Position numbers and translations under genes: made by a program
Shown: in pieces, positions 1-7,112 of the stretch
Layout: each line of letters starts with the position of its first letter
Numbering within the stretch: the stretch's first letter is position 1
Origin: Bacillus pumilus
GTDB taxonomy: Bacteria; Bacillota; Bacilli; Bacillales; Bacillaceae
Reading direction: 5' to 3'
Assembly (NCBI RefSeq): GCF_002744245.1
Contig: NZ_NKHG01000014.1
Location: forward strand, 1 to 43,912
Length of the DNA stretch: 43,912 nucleotides
Notes under the pieces: model-generated
What the model was told of the DNA's origin: nothing
The model's input: only the letters and a program-made list of their open reading frames with translations
Databases searched by the model: none

Positions 1-2
1 CA

Positions 3-542
3 AAAGGGTTTCATGGGAAGATGGGGGCTACAGAGACTGGCAAACGCATAGATTATTTGAGAAATAAATATGGAACAATCAGTTCTAAAGAATTAAATGA
101 AAGAATCAATTTACGCGGGGAAACGATGAAAGAGCTAAATAAATTAAAAGATTCTGGTATTAGTAAGAAGAAAATGGGACCTGCCTTTGCCGGAGTTTAT
201 GATAAACAAACTGGGAAATATTCTTATGCAATAAATGATTATGATGGAAAGTTACCAGATTTCCACCCATTAATAAATGCCAAATATGATAAAATGCCAA
301 AAGAGGTTATAGATTCATATACATTTACAAAAGGTGCGGGATCACATGCAGAAGTAATTGCCTTGAATAAGGCCCTAAAGGCTAACCCAGATGCTAGTTT
401 GGATAATTTTATTTTGAATGTAGTTAGGACAGGTCAAAGTAGAGTGAAATCGGCTGGGATGATGTTTCCACGGTGTCCTCATTGTGCTTATCTTACGGAT
501 GGATCTAAAATTATCACGGAGGTTCCTAAAAATGTTAAATGA
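3..542 (+). CDS. ywqJ: YwqJ-type deaminase toxin, C-terminal part (5' end outside window)
   Basis: This is the C-terminal domain of a polymorphic toxin with a predicted nucleotide/nucleic-acid deaminase fold of the YwqJ type. Counting from the first visible ATG (21), a His-Ala-Glu motif (H109-E111) and a Pro-Arg-Cys-Pro-His-Cys motif (150-155) provide the zinc ligands and catalytic Glu expected of the cytidine-deaminase-like superfamily. The frame is open to the left edge with no stop and no convincing ribosome binding site before the ATG, so the gene continues upstream. In B. subtilis YwqJ that upstream part is an LXG secretion domain. The stop overlaps the start of the next gene, and that gene looks like its immunity gene. 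Base composition is clearly AT-rich compared with the dct or tex genes. The substrate is unknown. Confidence 0.8.
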   Translation, partial: KGFHGKMGATETGKRIDYLRNKYGTISSKELNERINLRGETMKELNKLKDSGISKKKMGPAFAGVYDKQTGKYSYAINDYDGKLPDFHPLINAKYDKMPKEVIDSYTFTKGAGSHAEVIALNKALKANPDASLDNFILNVVRTGQSRVKSAGMMFPRCPHCAYLTDGSKIITEVPKNVK

Positions 543-978
543 TATATTACAAAAGGATTTTATTATAGAGAATGGTACTGAGTTTGAAGAATACTTAGAA
601 TACGGAGGCCCTTACGAACTAGCAATAGTGGAATATACCCAAGATGGTAAAGAAAAACTATTTACGGGCTTAGCTTATGATAAATATGAAAACGGAAATA
701 TTGAGAGTTACTTTTATGTAGACCAAGGAGTTAAACAGGGAAAGTATGTTGAATTTTACTCAAACGGAAATGTGAAGAAAATAGGTAATATGAATAAAAG
801 TGCTGCAGATGGATATCAAGTCGAGTTTTTTGAGAATGGAAATAAAAAGTATGAATCTGAATGTATTGCTGGTCGAGAGATGACTTATATAAAGTACGAT
901 GAAAACGGAAATATTGTAGAGCAAAAGGCAGAAGCTGATGAATCTGATTTAAAATATGTCGAAAAATTTAACGGTTAA
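532..978 (+). CDS. ywqK: YwqK-family immunity protein (MORN-variant repeats)
   Basis: This is the predicted immunity protein for the adjacent deaminase toxin, 148 residues and cytoplasmic (no signal peptide or membrane segment). The ATG at 532 lies inside the last codons of the toxin gene and is preceded by GGAGG at 518-522 with 9-nt spacing, so it is preferred over the in-frame upstream start at 484. The middle and C-terminal parts contain repeated E/S-N-G-N units separated by about 20-23 residues, each followed by beta-strand-like sequence. This is the pattern of MORN-variant (PF07661-like) repeats seen in YwqK-type antitoxins. The translational overlap with the toxin gene suggests coupled synthesis. 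Family assignment is fairly secure; neutralisation of the toxin is inferred from gene order. Confidence 0.75.
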   Translation: MLNDILQKDFIIENGTEFEEYLEYGGPYELAIVEYTQDGKEKLFTGLAYDKYENGNIESYFYVDQGVKQGKYVEFYSNGNVKKIGNMNKSAADGYQVEFFENGNKKYESECIAGREMTYIKYDENGNIVEQKAEADESDLKYVEKFNG

Positions 979-996
979 TAAGGAAAAATTGAAAAT

Positions 997-1710
997 GTGG
1001 TTAATATGAATAATGATGAAATGGAAGATTTATTAGAAAAATTTAAAAGTGAACAAAAAGCTCTCTTGCCTAAAGTGCAATTGAAAAATAATTTTCAAAT
1101 AGAAAACATACGGTTTATCGCAGGGATAGATGTAGCTTATTTTGATATGAATGGAAAAACGAATGGTGTTTGTTGTATAGTTGTCTATGATTTGATAGAA
1201 AAACAAGTTATTGAAAAAGTGCATAGTTATGGAGAAATAAGGGTTCCTTATATAGCGGGTTTTCTTGCTTTTCGTGAAATGCCATTAATTAAAGATGCAG
1301 CAAAAAAGCTGACGAAACAAGTAGATCTCTATATGTTTGATGGAAATGGTTACTTACATTTTAGACATCTGGGTATTGCTACACAGGCATCATTCTTCTT
1401 AGATAAGCCTACCATTGGAGTTGCAAAAAGTTATTTGAAAATCAATGGTATAGATTTTACTCAACCCAAAAATAAAGAAAATGCATACACAGATATTATT
1501 ATAAATAAAGAAATATATGGTCGAGCACTTCGAACCAGAATGAATGTTAAGCCTATTTTTATTTCATGTGGTAACTGGATTGATTTAGATACAACTACAG
1601 ACATTGTTATGAAACTTATTGATAAAAATAGTCGACTGCCGATCCCAGTAAGATTTGCAGATATCGAGACACGTGCTATTCGAAAAGAATTATTAACAAA
1701 AAAATCGTAG
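997..1710 (+). CDS. nfi: Endonuclease V (deoxyinosine-specific)
   Basis: Endonuclease V cleaves DNA (and in many species RNA) one nucleotide 3' of inosine and so starts repair of deaminated adenine. The 237-residue protein has the family's order of active-site acids: Asp45 in A-G-I-D-V-A-Y, Glu94 in F-L-A-F-R-E, and Asp115 in M-F-D-G-N-G. It also has the P-Y-I-A-G substrate-wedge segment near residue 84. The GTG at 997 has AAGGA about 10 nt upstream; an ATG at 1006 is an alternative start. The gene sits 18 nt after the immunity gene. The same neighbourhood, ywqJ-ywqK-ywqL, exists in B. subtilis, where YwqL is endonuclease V. A repair enzyme for deaminated bases next to a deaminase toxin is suggestive, but a functional link is inference. 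Confidence 0.93.
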   Translation: MVNMNNDEMEDLLEKFKSEQKALLPKVQLKNNFQIENIRFIAGIDVAYFDMNGKTNGVCCIVVYDLIEKQVIEKVHSYGEIRVPYIAGFLAFREMPLIKDAAKKLTKQVDLYMFDGNGYLHFRHLGIATQASFFLDKPTIGVAKSYLKINGIDFTQPKNKENAYTDIIINKEIYGRALRTRMNVKPIFISCGNWIDLDTTTDIVMKLIDKNSRLPIPVRFADIETRAIRKELLTKKS

Positions 1711-1789
1711 AAGTGTGAAGTACCACATTTTTTAGATTTATGAAATGGTTCTAACGAAATCCAATCACAACAAAAAAGGGGAATAAACC

Positions 1790-2011
1790 ATGCTATGGAT
1801 TTTCACACAAAACCAGCAAAGTCTGGTTCAGGTGCATGAAGTCACAGTAAACGGCAAAAAAATCGAAGGGATCATGGGAAATGATTCTTGGACAAAGACT
1901 CTCGGCAAGTACGACTCAAGTGATCGAGTAGCAGAGATCCTTCAGGACATTGTGAAGAAGATTGAAGAAAATCAAGGTGCCGCTGTTACATATCGAATGC
2001 CTCATCAATAA
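1790..2011 (+). CDS. Small conserved hypothetical protein (73 aa)
   Basis: The gene encodes a soluble 73-residue protein with no signal peptide or transmembrane segment. Its N-terminal half is a beta-hairpin-like stretch around V-T-V-N-G-K-K, and its C-terminal half is a helix rich in Glu/Lys (about residues 43-62). An AAAAGGGG ribosome binding site lies 7-8 nt before the ATG. It stands alone between the nfi gene and a bidirectional terminator, so it is probably transcribed from the 79-bp gap upstream or by read-through. I do not recognise a function. Similar tiny Bacillus proteins exist, but I cannot name a family with confidence. Confidence 0.7.
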   Translation: MLWIFTQNQQSLVQVHEVTVNGKKIEGIMGNDSWTKTLGKYDSSDRVAEILQDIVKKIEENQGAAVTYRMPHQ

Positions 2012-2015
2012 AAAC

Positions 2016-2050
2016 AAAACCACCTTTCCATCGAGAAAAGGTGGTTTTTG
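2016..2050. terminator. Bidirectional intrinsic terminator
   Basis: A perfect 12-bp stem (2016-2027 with 2037-2048) has A-rich and T-rich flanks on both sides. It can end transcripts from the 73-aa gene on the plus strand and from the convergent membrane-protein gene on the minus strand. Confidence 0.9.
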
Positions 2051-2051
2051 T

Positions 2052-2315
2052 TTATGATGGTGTTTTTGCAAAGGCCAAGAATAGTGGAATGCCTGTGCCG
2101 ACAAGTGTTGTGGCAAATAGGAACATACCGCAAATGAATAGAAAATGGCTGGCAGAAAACACAAGTGCCAAGATGAGGAAAACGATACTAAGCCCAACCA
2201 TGCAATAAGATGGGACAAAACGGCGTTTGTATGTGGCTTTCTTTGTTAGGAATGAGAAGAAAATGCCAAATAATAAAGGGACAATCCATAAGTAAAATAA
2301 AATAATAAGAGACAT
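2052..2315 (-). CDS. Small integral membrane protein (87 aa)
   Basis: The protein is predicted to span the membrane three times, with hydrophobic segments at about residues 3-22, 38-57 and 60-80. A basic loop (T-K-K-A-T-Y-K-R-R) between the first two places that loop in the cytoplasm. The ATG at 2315 is preceded by GAGGT about 10 nt upstream. It ends in front of the bidirectional terminator. No catalytic or ligand motifs are visible. It is a hypothetical membrane protein, and I cannot assign a family. Confidence 0.7.
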   Translation of the reverse strand: MSLIILFYLWIVPLLFGIFFSFLTKKATYKRRFVPSYCMVGLSIVFLILALVFSASHFLFICGMFLFATTLVGTGIPLFLAFAKTPS

Positions 2316-2413
2316 ACACTATACCTCGATTTTTCCTTCTATTTTATCAGATGCCGATCACAACGGATACCATAAAGCTTCACTTTGTAAAATAATTCAT
2401 GCATTCGACACAA

Positions 2414-2983
2414 TTAAGTGGGCTGGTCCATTGAATGCGCTTTTTGTTTCATATACTCAGGCTGCAAAAGTGCATAGACACAATGATCGGTAAAATGGTC
2501 GCCTAGCCATTCACATTGTCTGAGAATGCCTTCAAGCGAAAAGGATAATCGCTCTGCGATGCGTCTGCTTTTCTGATTATCAACAGCGGCTCTTATTTCA
2601 ATGCGATGCAGTCCACACTCTTCAAATAAATAGTGAATGACCGCTTTGCACGCTTTTGTCATGATGCCTTTTCCTTGATAGCCTTCTCCGAGCCAATAGC
2701 CGATGGAAACGGTTCGGTTGACCCAATGAATCTGGTGGGTGCCAATGATACCGACGAGTTCTCCATGTGACCAAATGCCAGCTTGAAAGCCGTTGTTCTG
2801 GAAAGCCTGCTGCATTGCGCCTTGAATGAACGCCATGCTGTCCTCTTCTGTTTGCGTGGTATCCACCCAAAGCATCCATTCACGTAAATGCTTTCTTGAC
2901 CGCTCGATGAGCAAATACAGACTTCTTGCGTCTCTTGGCTCAAGCAGCCGCATGGATACATCTTGATCCTGATAAAAAAACAT
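2414..2983 (-). CDS. GNAT N-acetyltransferase, RimJ/RimL type
   Basis: This is a predicted acetyl-CoA-dependent N-acetyltransferase of the ribosomal-protein-acetylase-like (RimJ/RimL, YdaF/YkkB) branch, 189 residues from the ATG at 2983. That start has AGAGGA about 9 nt upstream and gives a normal N-terminus (M-R-L-L-E-P-R-D). The longer reading frame to 3049 would run into the mntH terminator and is rejected. Typical elements are S-I-G-Y-W-L in strand 4, the acetyl-CoA pyrophosphate loop G-E-G-Y-Q-G-K-G-I-M-T at about residues 99-109, and A-V-D-N-Q-K-S-R-R-I-A-E-R-L-S-F in motif B. The natural acceptor substrate cannot be told from sequence. It is co-directional with and 72 nt downstream of mntH but separated from it by a terminator. 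Confidence 0.9.
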   Translation of the reverse strand: MFFYQDQDVSMRLLEPRDARSLYLLIERSRKHLREWMLWVDTTQTEEDSMAFIQGAMQQAFQNNGFQAGIWSHGELVGIIGTHQIHWVNRTVSIGYWLGEGYQGKGIMTKACKAVIHYLFEECGLHRIEIRAAVDNQKSRRIAERLSFSLEGILRQCEWLGDHFTDHCVYALLQPEYMKQKAHSMDQPT

Positions 2984-3028
2984 GTGCCCACATCCTCTCA
3001 GGGAAAATTCTACCATAGCCAAATGGAA

Positions 3029-3057
3029 AGAAAAAGACAGCCACATCACTGTCTTTT
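3029..3057 (-). terminator. mntH terminator
   Basis: A 9-bp perfect stem (3032-3040 with 3049-3057) is followed on the minus strand by a T-rich tract. The stem overlaps the mntH stop codon. A weaker role for the opposite strand is not supported by any gene there. Confidence 0.85.
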
Positions 3058-4333
3058 ACATAAAGGTATCCACAATTAAAAAGAGATTGAGTGCTACAAC
3101 AAGAGCTGCTATCACCCAAGATATTCCGGTCACCCAGCGTGCATTCGTCAAATCGCCCATAATTCGTTTTTTGCTTGTAAACAAAATAAGCGGAATTAAA
3201 GCAAAGGCTATACCAAAGGATAATACCACTTGACTCATCACAAGCGCAGATGTCGGATTGACCCCAGATGCAATGATCGCAATAGGGGGGATGATGGTGA
3301 TGAACCGGCGTACATACAATGGAATGCGATATTGAATAAATCCCTGCATAATAATATCGCCTGACAAAGTACCAACAGAAGAGCTGGAAAGTCCGGCTAC
3401 AAGCAAACCTACACCAAATAAGATGGCTGACATAGGGCCTGCGAGTGTACCAAAATGCTGAAATGCGACGTCTAGATCCTCAACAAAGAGACCATTTTTA
3501 TAAAATAAAGCAGCTGCCACAATCAACATGCTGGCATTGATGGCTCCAGCGACTAGCATGGCAATGAGGATGTCTAAAAACTCAAAACGGAAAATTTGCT
3601 TTTTCTCTTTCTCCGTTCTGCCGACGACTCTTCTTTGGGTTAAAGCTGAATGTAAATAGATTGCGTGCGGCATCACAGTGGCACCTAAAATTCCAGCTGC
3701 AAGCAGCACACTGTCTGTTCCATCAAATCTTGGAATGAAAAGTCCGCCTGCGACATTTGCGATATCGGGCTTTGCGACAAAGGTTTGCACAGCGAAAGCG
3801 ATCACCACAACGAACAGCATACCAGTGATGCCTGCTTCTAATGCTCGATATCCGCGTCTTTGCAGCTCCAAAATGGCAAATGATCCAATGGCTGCAATAA
3901 TAGAAGCTTCAAGCAGCGGGATTCGAAAGAGCAAGTACAAGCCAAGTGCAGCACCAATAAATTCGGCTAAATCTGTGGCGATAATAACGAGCTCGCCCTG
4001 AATCCATAAACCGATGGAGACGGGCTTTGGAAACTCTTCACGTGCGATTTCAGGTAGATTTTTACCGGTCGCGATTCCAAGCTTTGCGGACAAGGACTGA
4101 ATGAGCAAAGCCATGAGATTTGATATGAGAATGACCCATAAAAGAAGATAACCATATTTTGAGCCAGCCGCAATGTTGGTGGCAAAGTTCCCTGGATCAA
4201 TATACGCAATGGCTGCAATAAAAGCAGGTCCGAGAAAAGGAAGGAGCCTTCTAAACCCTTTGACCTTTCCTTCAAGTGCACGCTCTGCGGCCGCTGACAT
4301 GTGGGACTGTGCCTCGATGTATTTGTTTGTCAT
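3056..4333 (-). CDS. mntH: Proton-coupled manganese transporter, Nramp family
   Basis: MntH imports Mn2+ (and less well other divalent metals) with protons across the cytoplasmic membrane. The protein has 425 residues and about 11 membrane helices. The metal-binding motifs of Nramp are visible: Asp-Pro-Gly-Asn at residues 46-49 in helix 1 and Met-Pro-His at 221-223 in helix 6. The soluble N-terminus before helix 1 is short and basic. The length matches B. subtilis MntH (formerly YdaR), which is also followed by ydaS. Its promoter and an operator matching the MntR consensus lie directly upstream, so repression by manganese-loaded MntR is expected. Confidence 0.97.
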   Translation of the reverse strand: MTNKYIEAQSHMSAAAERALEGKVKGFRRLLPFLGPAFIAAIAYIDPGNFATNIAAGSKYGYLLLWVILISNLMALLIQSLSAKLGIATGKNLPEIAREEFPKPVSIGLWIQGELVIIATDLAEFIGAALGLYLLFRIPLLEASIIAAIGSFAILELQRRGYRALEAGITGMLFVVVIAFAVQTFVAKPDIANVAGGLFIPRFDGTDSVLLAAGILGATVMPHAIYLHSALTQRRVVGRTEKEKKQIFRFEFLDILIAMLVAGAINASMLIVAAALFYKNGLFVEDLDVAFQHFGTLAGPMSAILFGVGLLVAGLSSSSVGTLSGDIIMQGFIQYRIPLYVRRFITIIPPIAIIASGVNPTSALVMSQVVLSFGIAFALIPLILFTSKKRIMGDLTNARWVTGISWVIAALVVALNLFLIVDTFM

Positions 4334-4375
4334 ATGTTATCACCTAGATTCTACAAAGTTTTGCTTTGGCACAAA

Positions 4376-4393
4376 AAGTTTCCTCGATGCAAT
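4376..4393 (-). promoter_or_regulatory. MntR operator of mntH
   Basis: Read on the minus strand the site is ATTGCATCGAGGAAACTT. This agrees at 14 of 18 positions with the B. subtilis mntH operator as I recall it (TTTGCCTTAAGGAAACTT). It lies just downstream of the -10 box, where bound MntR would block transcription. Identity of the regulator is inferred from the motif and the target gene. Confidence 0.75.
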
Positions 4394-4401
4394 TTTTAAT
4401 T

Positions 4402-4430
4402 ATCATATGCCCATCTTCATGAAAAGTCAA
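4402..4430 (-). promoter_or_regulatory. mntH sigma-A promoter
   Basis: On the minus strand, TTGACT (4430-4425) and TATGAT (4407-4402) are separated by exactly 17 nt. The predicted start falls inside the MntR operator. Confidence 0.85.
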
Positions 4431-4498
4431 CTATCTGAACTAATAGGTTTGTTTATCATATGTAAGTGAAAAAAATTAATGCAATGTCAATCAAAACA

Positions 4499-4523
4499 TA
4501 AAAAACACCGCCTCTTAGCGGTG
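4499..4523 (-). terminator. ydaS terminator
   Basis: The stem CACCGC/GCGGTG (4506-4511 with 4518-4523) is followed on the minus strand by a run of T residues. It lies 27 nt after the ydaS stop. Confidence 0.85.
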
Positions 4524-4549
4524 CCCCTCTGCTTCCTCTTGTTATGATT

Positions 4550-4810
4550 TTAAGAAACCCTTGATCCAATACTGCGGAAGATCAGGCTTAAGATAATGAC
4601 AAAAATAGCTGCACCTAAGATCGCAGGGATGATCGCAAAGCCTGCAAGGCTAGGACCCCACGTTCCAAGTAATCCATGACCAATCCAAGCACCTGCAAGC
4701 CCTGCAATCATTGAACCGATCCATCCTCCTGGCACACTACCTCCAGCGAGTGCACTGCCAATGAGACCAATGACAATTGCAACAACTAATGAAATCAGAA
4801 ATCCTAACAT
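4550..4810 (-). CDS. ydaS: GlsB/YeaQ/YmgE-family small membrane stress protein
   Basis: This 86-residue, glycine-rich membrane protein has three predicted hydrophobic segments and G-G-x(3)-G-G/W-I-G patterns typical of the transglycosylase-associated (PF04226, GlsB/YeaQ/YmgE) family. The ATG at 4810 is chosen because GAGGAG lies about 8 nt upstream. A GTG three codons earlier would overlap that ribosome binding site. The biochemical role of the family is not established; many members are general-stress genes. A sigma-B-type promoter upstream and its place next to mntH both match B. subtilis ydaS, reported as a general-stress gene. Confidence 0.85.
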   Translation of the reverse strand: MLGFLISLVVAIVIGLIGSALAGGSVPGGWIGSMIAGLAGAWIGHGLLGTWGPSLAGFAIIPAILGAAIFVIILSLIFRSIGSRVS

Positions 4811-4844
4811 GTTGATCACTCCTCTTTTGATTGTTTATTAAGCA

Positions 4845-4870
4845 ATAACCGTTTTGAAATAGGTTAAAAC
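4845..4870 (-). promoter_or_regulatory. Sigma-B-type promoter of ydaS
   Basis: On the minus strand, GTTTTA (4870-4865) and GGTTAT (4850-4845) are separated by 14 nt. This is close to the sigma-B consensus GTTTAA-N12-15-GGGTAT. It lies 35 nt before the ydaS start. Confidence 0.65.
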
Positions 4871-4966
4871 CTCTCGGAGCCGCTTCAATGTTTGATTCGT
4901 ATGATGGACAAGGGTTGTGTATAATAACAGACAAATAAGAAGCGGAATTTAAGGAGGGAAAATGGC

Positions 4967-5795
4967 ATGGAGGAAAGAGAGTGGCTAAAAGCGCAACTAA
5001 AGGAAATTGAAAAGTGGGAAAAAGAACAGCAGAAGGTCTGGTTTTGGGAGAAACTCAGCCGGCTCCCATTTCAAATGCTCGATAAGCTCACTCCTTCCTT
5101 TATTCAAAAGAAGATTGGTGTGTTATTAGATGAAATGGGTCATTACATTCAATCGGGTGGGGTCTACTTGACATCGGAAAAAGGCATCATCCATCAATTT
5201 CAGGCAAAATGTGCTGACGAATCTATTCAGTGCATAGAAGATATTGAAAGGGCACCTATTGAGGTCATGGATGCCATTAGTGAGCATATGGGGAAAAACA
5301 GAACGAATCTTGCTACGGTGCAAGGTGCGACAACAGGTGTCGGCGGCATGTTTACACTAGCAGCAGATATTCCTGCTGTGCTGGGACTTTTTGAAAACAT
5401 TGCAGGATATTGCCGTCACCTATGGCTATGATCCTAAAAACAAGGAAGAACGAGTATTTATCATTAAATGTTTGCAGTTGAACTCCGCTGATGTAGTTGG
5501 TAAAAAGTCAATTTTAAAAGAGCTGAAGAGCTATCATGTATCTGAAGGAAAGCACGATAATATGATTTCTCAAATCCAAGGATGGCGTGAGGTTGTGTAT
5601 AATTATCGAGACTCGTTTGGCTGGAAGAAGCTGTTTCAGCTTGTCCCGATTGCGGGGATTTTGTTTGGGGCAGTCTCAAACCGCTCACAGTTAAAGGGAG
5701 TTGCCGAAACAGGCATCATGCAATATCGAAAGCGAAGAATATTAGCAAAATTAGAAGAGCTTACGCAGCAAGAACAGAGTGAGTCTGGAGCATAA
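4967..5795 (+). pseudogene. EcsC-family protein, interrupted by a frameshift
   Basis: Two overlapping frames encode the front and back of one EcsC-family protein. The first frame starts at ATG 4967 with AAGGAGGG 8 nt upstream and runs to an unrelated tail ending at 5431. The homologous sequence continues from 5391 in another frame, resuming at L-K-T-L-Q-D-I-A-V-T-Y-G-Y-D and ending at 5795. The break is at the T run 5388-5392: removing one T, or restoring two lost bases, rejoins the frames and gives about 275 residues. Recognisable EcsC features include the glycine-rich G-A-T-T-G-V-G-G stretch, A-D-I-P-A-V-L-G and Y-G-Y-D-P. The function of EcsC-like proteins is unclear. It could be a real pseudogene, a phase-variable homopolymer or an assembly error. 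Confidence 0.8.
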
Positions 5796-5801
5796 AAGCA
5801 T

Positions 5802-5820
5802 ATTCCCTTTTAAAAGGGAT
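5802..5820. repeat. Short palindrome flanking the 5822-5938 element
   Basis: ATTCCCTTTTAAAAGGGAT is a near-perfect palindrome. It closely resembles the terminator hairpin at 5976-6002, so two related hairpins flank the structured element between them. Confidence 0.6.
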
Positions 5821-5821
5821 G

Positions 5822-5938
5822 TCAGCGTGAAGACAAACCCTCACCTTCGTTGCCGTCCTGCGCCGATGCTCACGAATGTCCAACATTCGCTCCGGTACTC
5901 GTCCTTCCGAGACTTCAAGGGTTTTCAAATCACGCTGA
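5822..5938. repeat. Palindrome-bounded structured intergenic element (~117 bp)
   Basis: The element begins with TCAGCGTGA (5822-5830) and ends with the exact inverted copy TCACGCTGA (5930-5938). Further inside, ACCCT pairs with AGGGT, extending the closing stem with interruptions. In the centre CGAATGT and ACATTCG (near 5873-5888) form a perfect 7-bp hairpin. A flanking CTCG/CGAG mini-hairpin presents AAGGA in its loop on the minus strand. No protein-coding frame with a ribosome binding site exists. The design resembles a repeated palindromic (REP/MITE-like) element or a structured RNA. I found no second copy in this window. Confidence 0.6.
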
Positions 5939-5975
5939 ATAAGACAAAGAGCCATATCTCTATAGCAACAATCAG

Positions 5976-6002
5976 AAATCCCTTTCTAAAAGGGGTTTTT
6001 TA
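5976..6002 (+). terminator. Terminator downstream of the EcsC-family gene
   Basis: A 10-bp stem with one T-G pair (5976-5985 with 5989-5998) is followed by a T run, just before the convergent dctB stop codon. Confidence 0.8.
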
Positions 6003-6008
6003 TTTGAT

Positions 6009-7097
6009 CTACTGACCTTCTTGAAACGCATGCACAGGAGAATGCTCATAACGATCCCGAAGCTCGCGGATCTGTTTAATCAAGGTGGAACCGATGGTTT
6101 TTTCAGCGTCATCATACAAAGGATCGAGGGCTTTCATCCATTTTTGCCTCTCTTCTTGCGTCAATTCGTGGATCGCAATAGGAGATTCCCGTTTCATGTC
6201 CTCCAACTGATCTTTATTCATCTGTTCCGCATGTTTTTCATTCCAAGCGGTTGTTTCTTTCATTGCTTCAAGTAAAATTCGCTTTGTTTCAGGTGTCTGG
6301 CGATTAAAGAATGATTGATCTGTTAAGACAACATACCCTAAATAACCGTGATTGCTGATCGTCATATAGTCTTGTATATGATAGAATTTTTTTGAATAAA
6401 TATTTGAAATTGTATTTTCTTCACCGTCTACTTTTTTTGTCTCTAACAGCTGAAACGTCGAATTGAACGATTCTTGATATAGCTTTGCACCAAGAAGTTT
6501 GAATTGTTTTTCAATCATGTCGCTTTGCATAATGCGGAGAGATTGATTTTTTAAATCGCCAGGCTGTTTAATGGGTCCTTTATTAGAGGTGATTTGCTTA
6601 AAGCCATTTGTCCAGTAGGCCATTCCTTTTAGTCCGTCTTTTTGCAACGTACCGAACAATCTCTGTCCAATTGCCCCCTGTAATCCTTCTTGAACAGCTT
6701 CATAATTAGAAAAGGCAAAGGGAAGATCAAGTGCCAGCCATTCTGGAGACAGCATGCCTAGCTTCGAGGTAGACGGGGCAATAAATTGAACTTGATTCTC
6801 TTTTAGTGCATTAATCTCTTCAATATCGGAATAAAGGCTTCCGTTTGAAAAAATTTGAATGCTGATCTTTCCATCAGATTTCTCGTGCACCAGCTCAGCA
6901 AATTTCTTTGCAGCCAGTCCTTTTGGTGTATTATCTGCCACGACATGGCTAAATTTGAACACGAGCTGATCCTTCAGCCCTGTCTGTTCATCATCAAAGA
7001 TCGTCGCTGATTTTGGCATCATATGATAAAAACCAAAGTATAAAGCGGTTACAAAACCGATGATCAGTAATAGCGTATAGGCGAGTAAATTCTTCAT
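6009..7097 (-). CDS. dctB: C4-dicarboxylate-binding protein, TRAP DctP family
   Basis: This is an extracytoplasmic solute-binding protein of the TRAP-transporter DctP family, 362 residues. It has an N-terminal hydrophobic segment (residues 4-24) that acts as a signal peptide or anchor; no lipobox cysteine is evident. Family features include F-K-F-S-H-V-V-A-D-N-T-P-K-G near residue 47 and D-L-K-N-Q-S-L-R-I-M near 181. No TRAP membrane subunits are adjacent. Instead it lies divergently from the sensor-kinase gene dctS, as in B. subtilis, where DctB is needed for dicarboxylate sensing with DctS. A co-sensor role is therefore more likely than TRAP transport. A GGGGGA ribosome binding site lies 9 nt before the ATG. 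Confidence 0.93.
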   Translation of the reverse strand: MKNLLAYTLLLIIGFVTALYFGFYHMMPKSATIFDDEQTGLKDQLVFKFSHVVADNTPKGLAAKKFAELVHEKSDGKISIQIFSNGSLYSDIEEINALKENQVQFIAPSTSKLGMLSPEWLALDLPFAFSNYEAVQEGLQGAIGQRLFGTLQKDGLKGMAYWTNGFKQITSNKGPIKQPGDLKNQSLRIMQSDMIEKQFKLLGAKLYQESFNSTFQLLETKKVDGEENTISNIYSKKFYHIQDYMTISNHGYLGYVVLTDQSFFNRQTPETKRILLEAMKETTAWNEKHAEQMNKDQLEDMKRESPIAIHELTQEERQKWMKALDPLYDDAEKTIGSTLIKQIRELRDRYEHSPVHAFQEGQ

Positions 7098-7112
7098 GCG
7101 TCAGATCCCCCT

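Noticed and set aside
484..531. Earlier in-frame start for the immunity protein.
   Set aside because: No ribosome binding site before 484, while GGAGG at 518-522 fits the ATG at 532 and the standard toxin-immunity overlap.
5779..6015. Open frames on both strands across the 5822-5938 element.
   Set aside because: No ribosome binding sites, unusual composition, and the DNA is better explained by its inverted repeats.
6009..7097. dctB as part of a TRAP transporter.
   Set aside because: No DctQ or DctM membrane subunits are adjacent; the divergent dctS-dctR-dctP context fits the co-sensor role known from B. subtilis.
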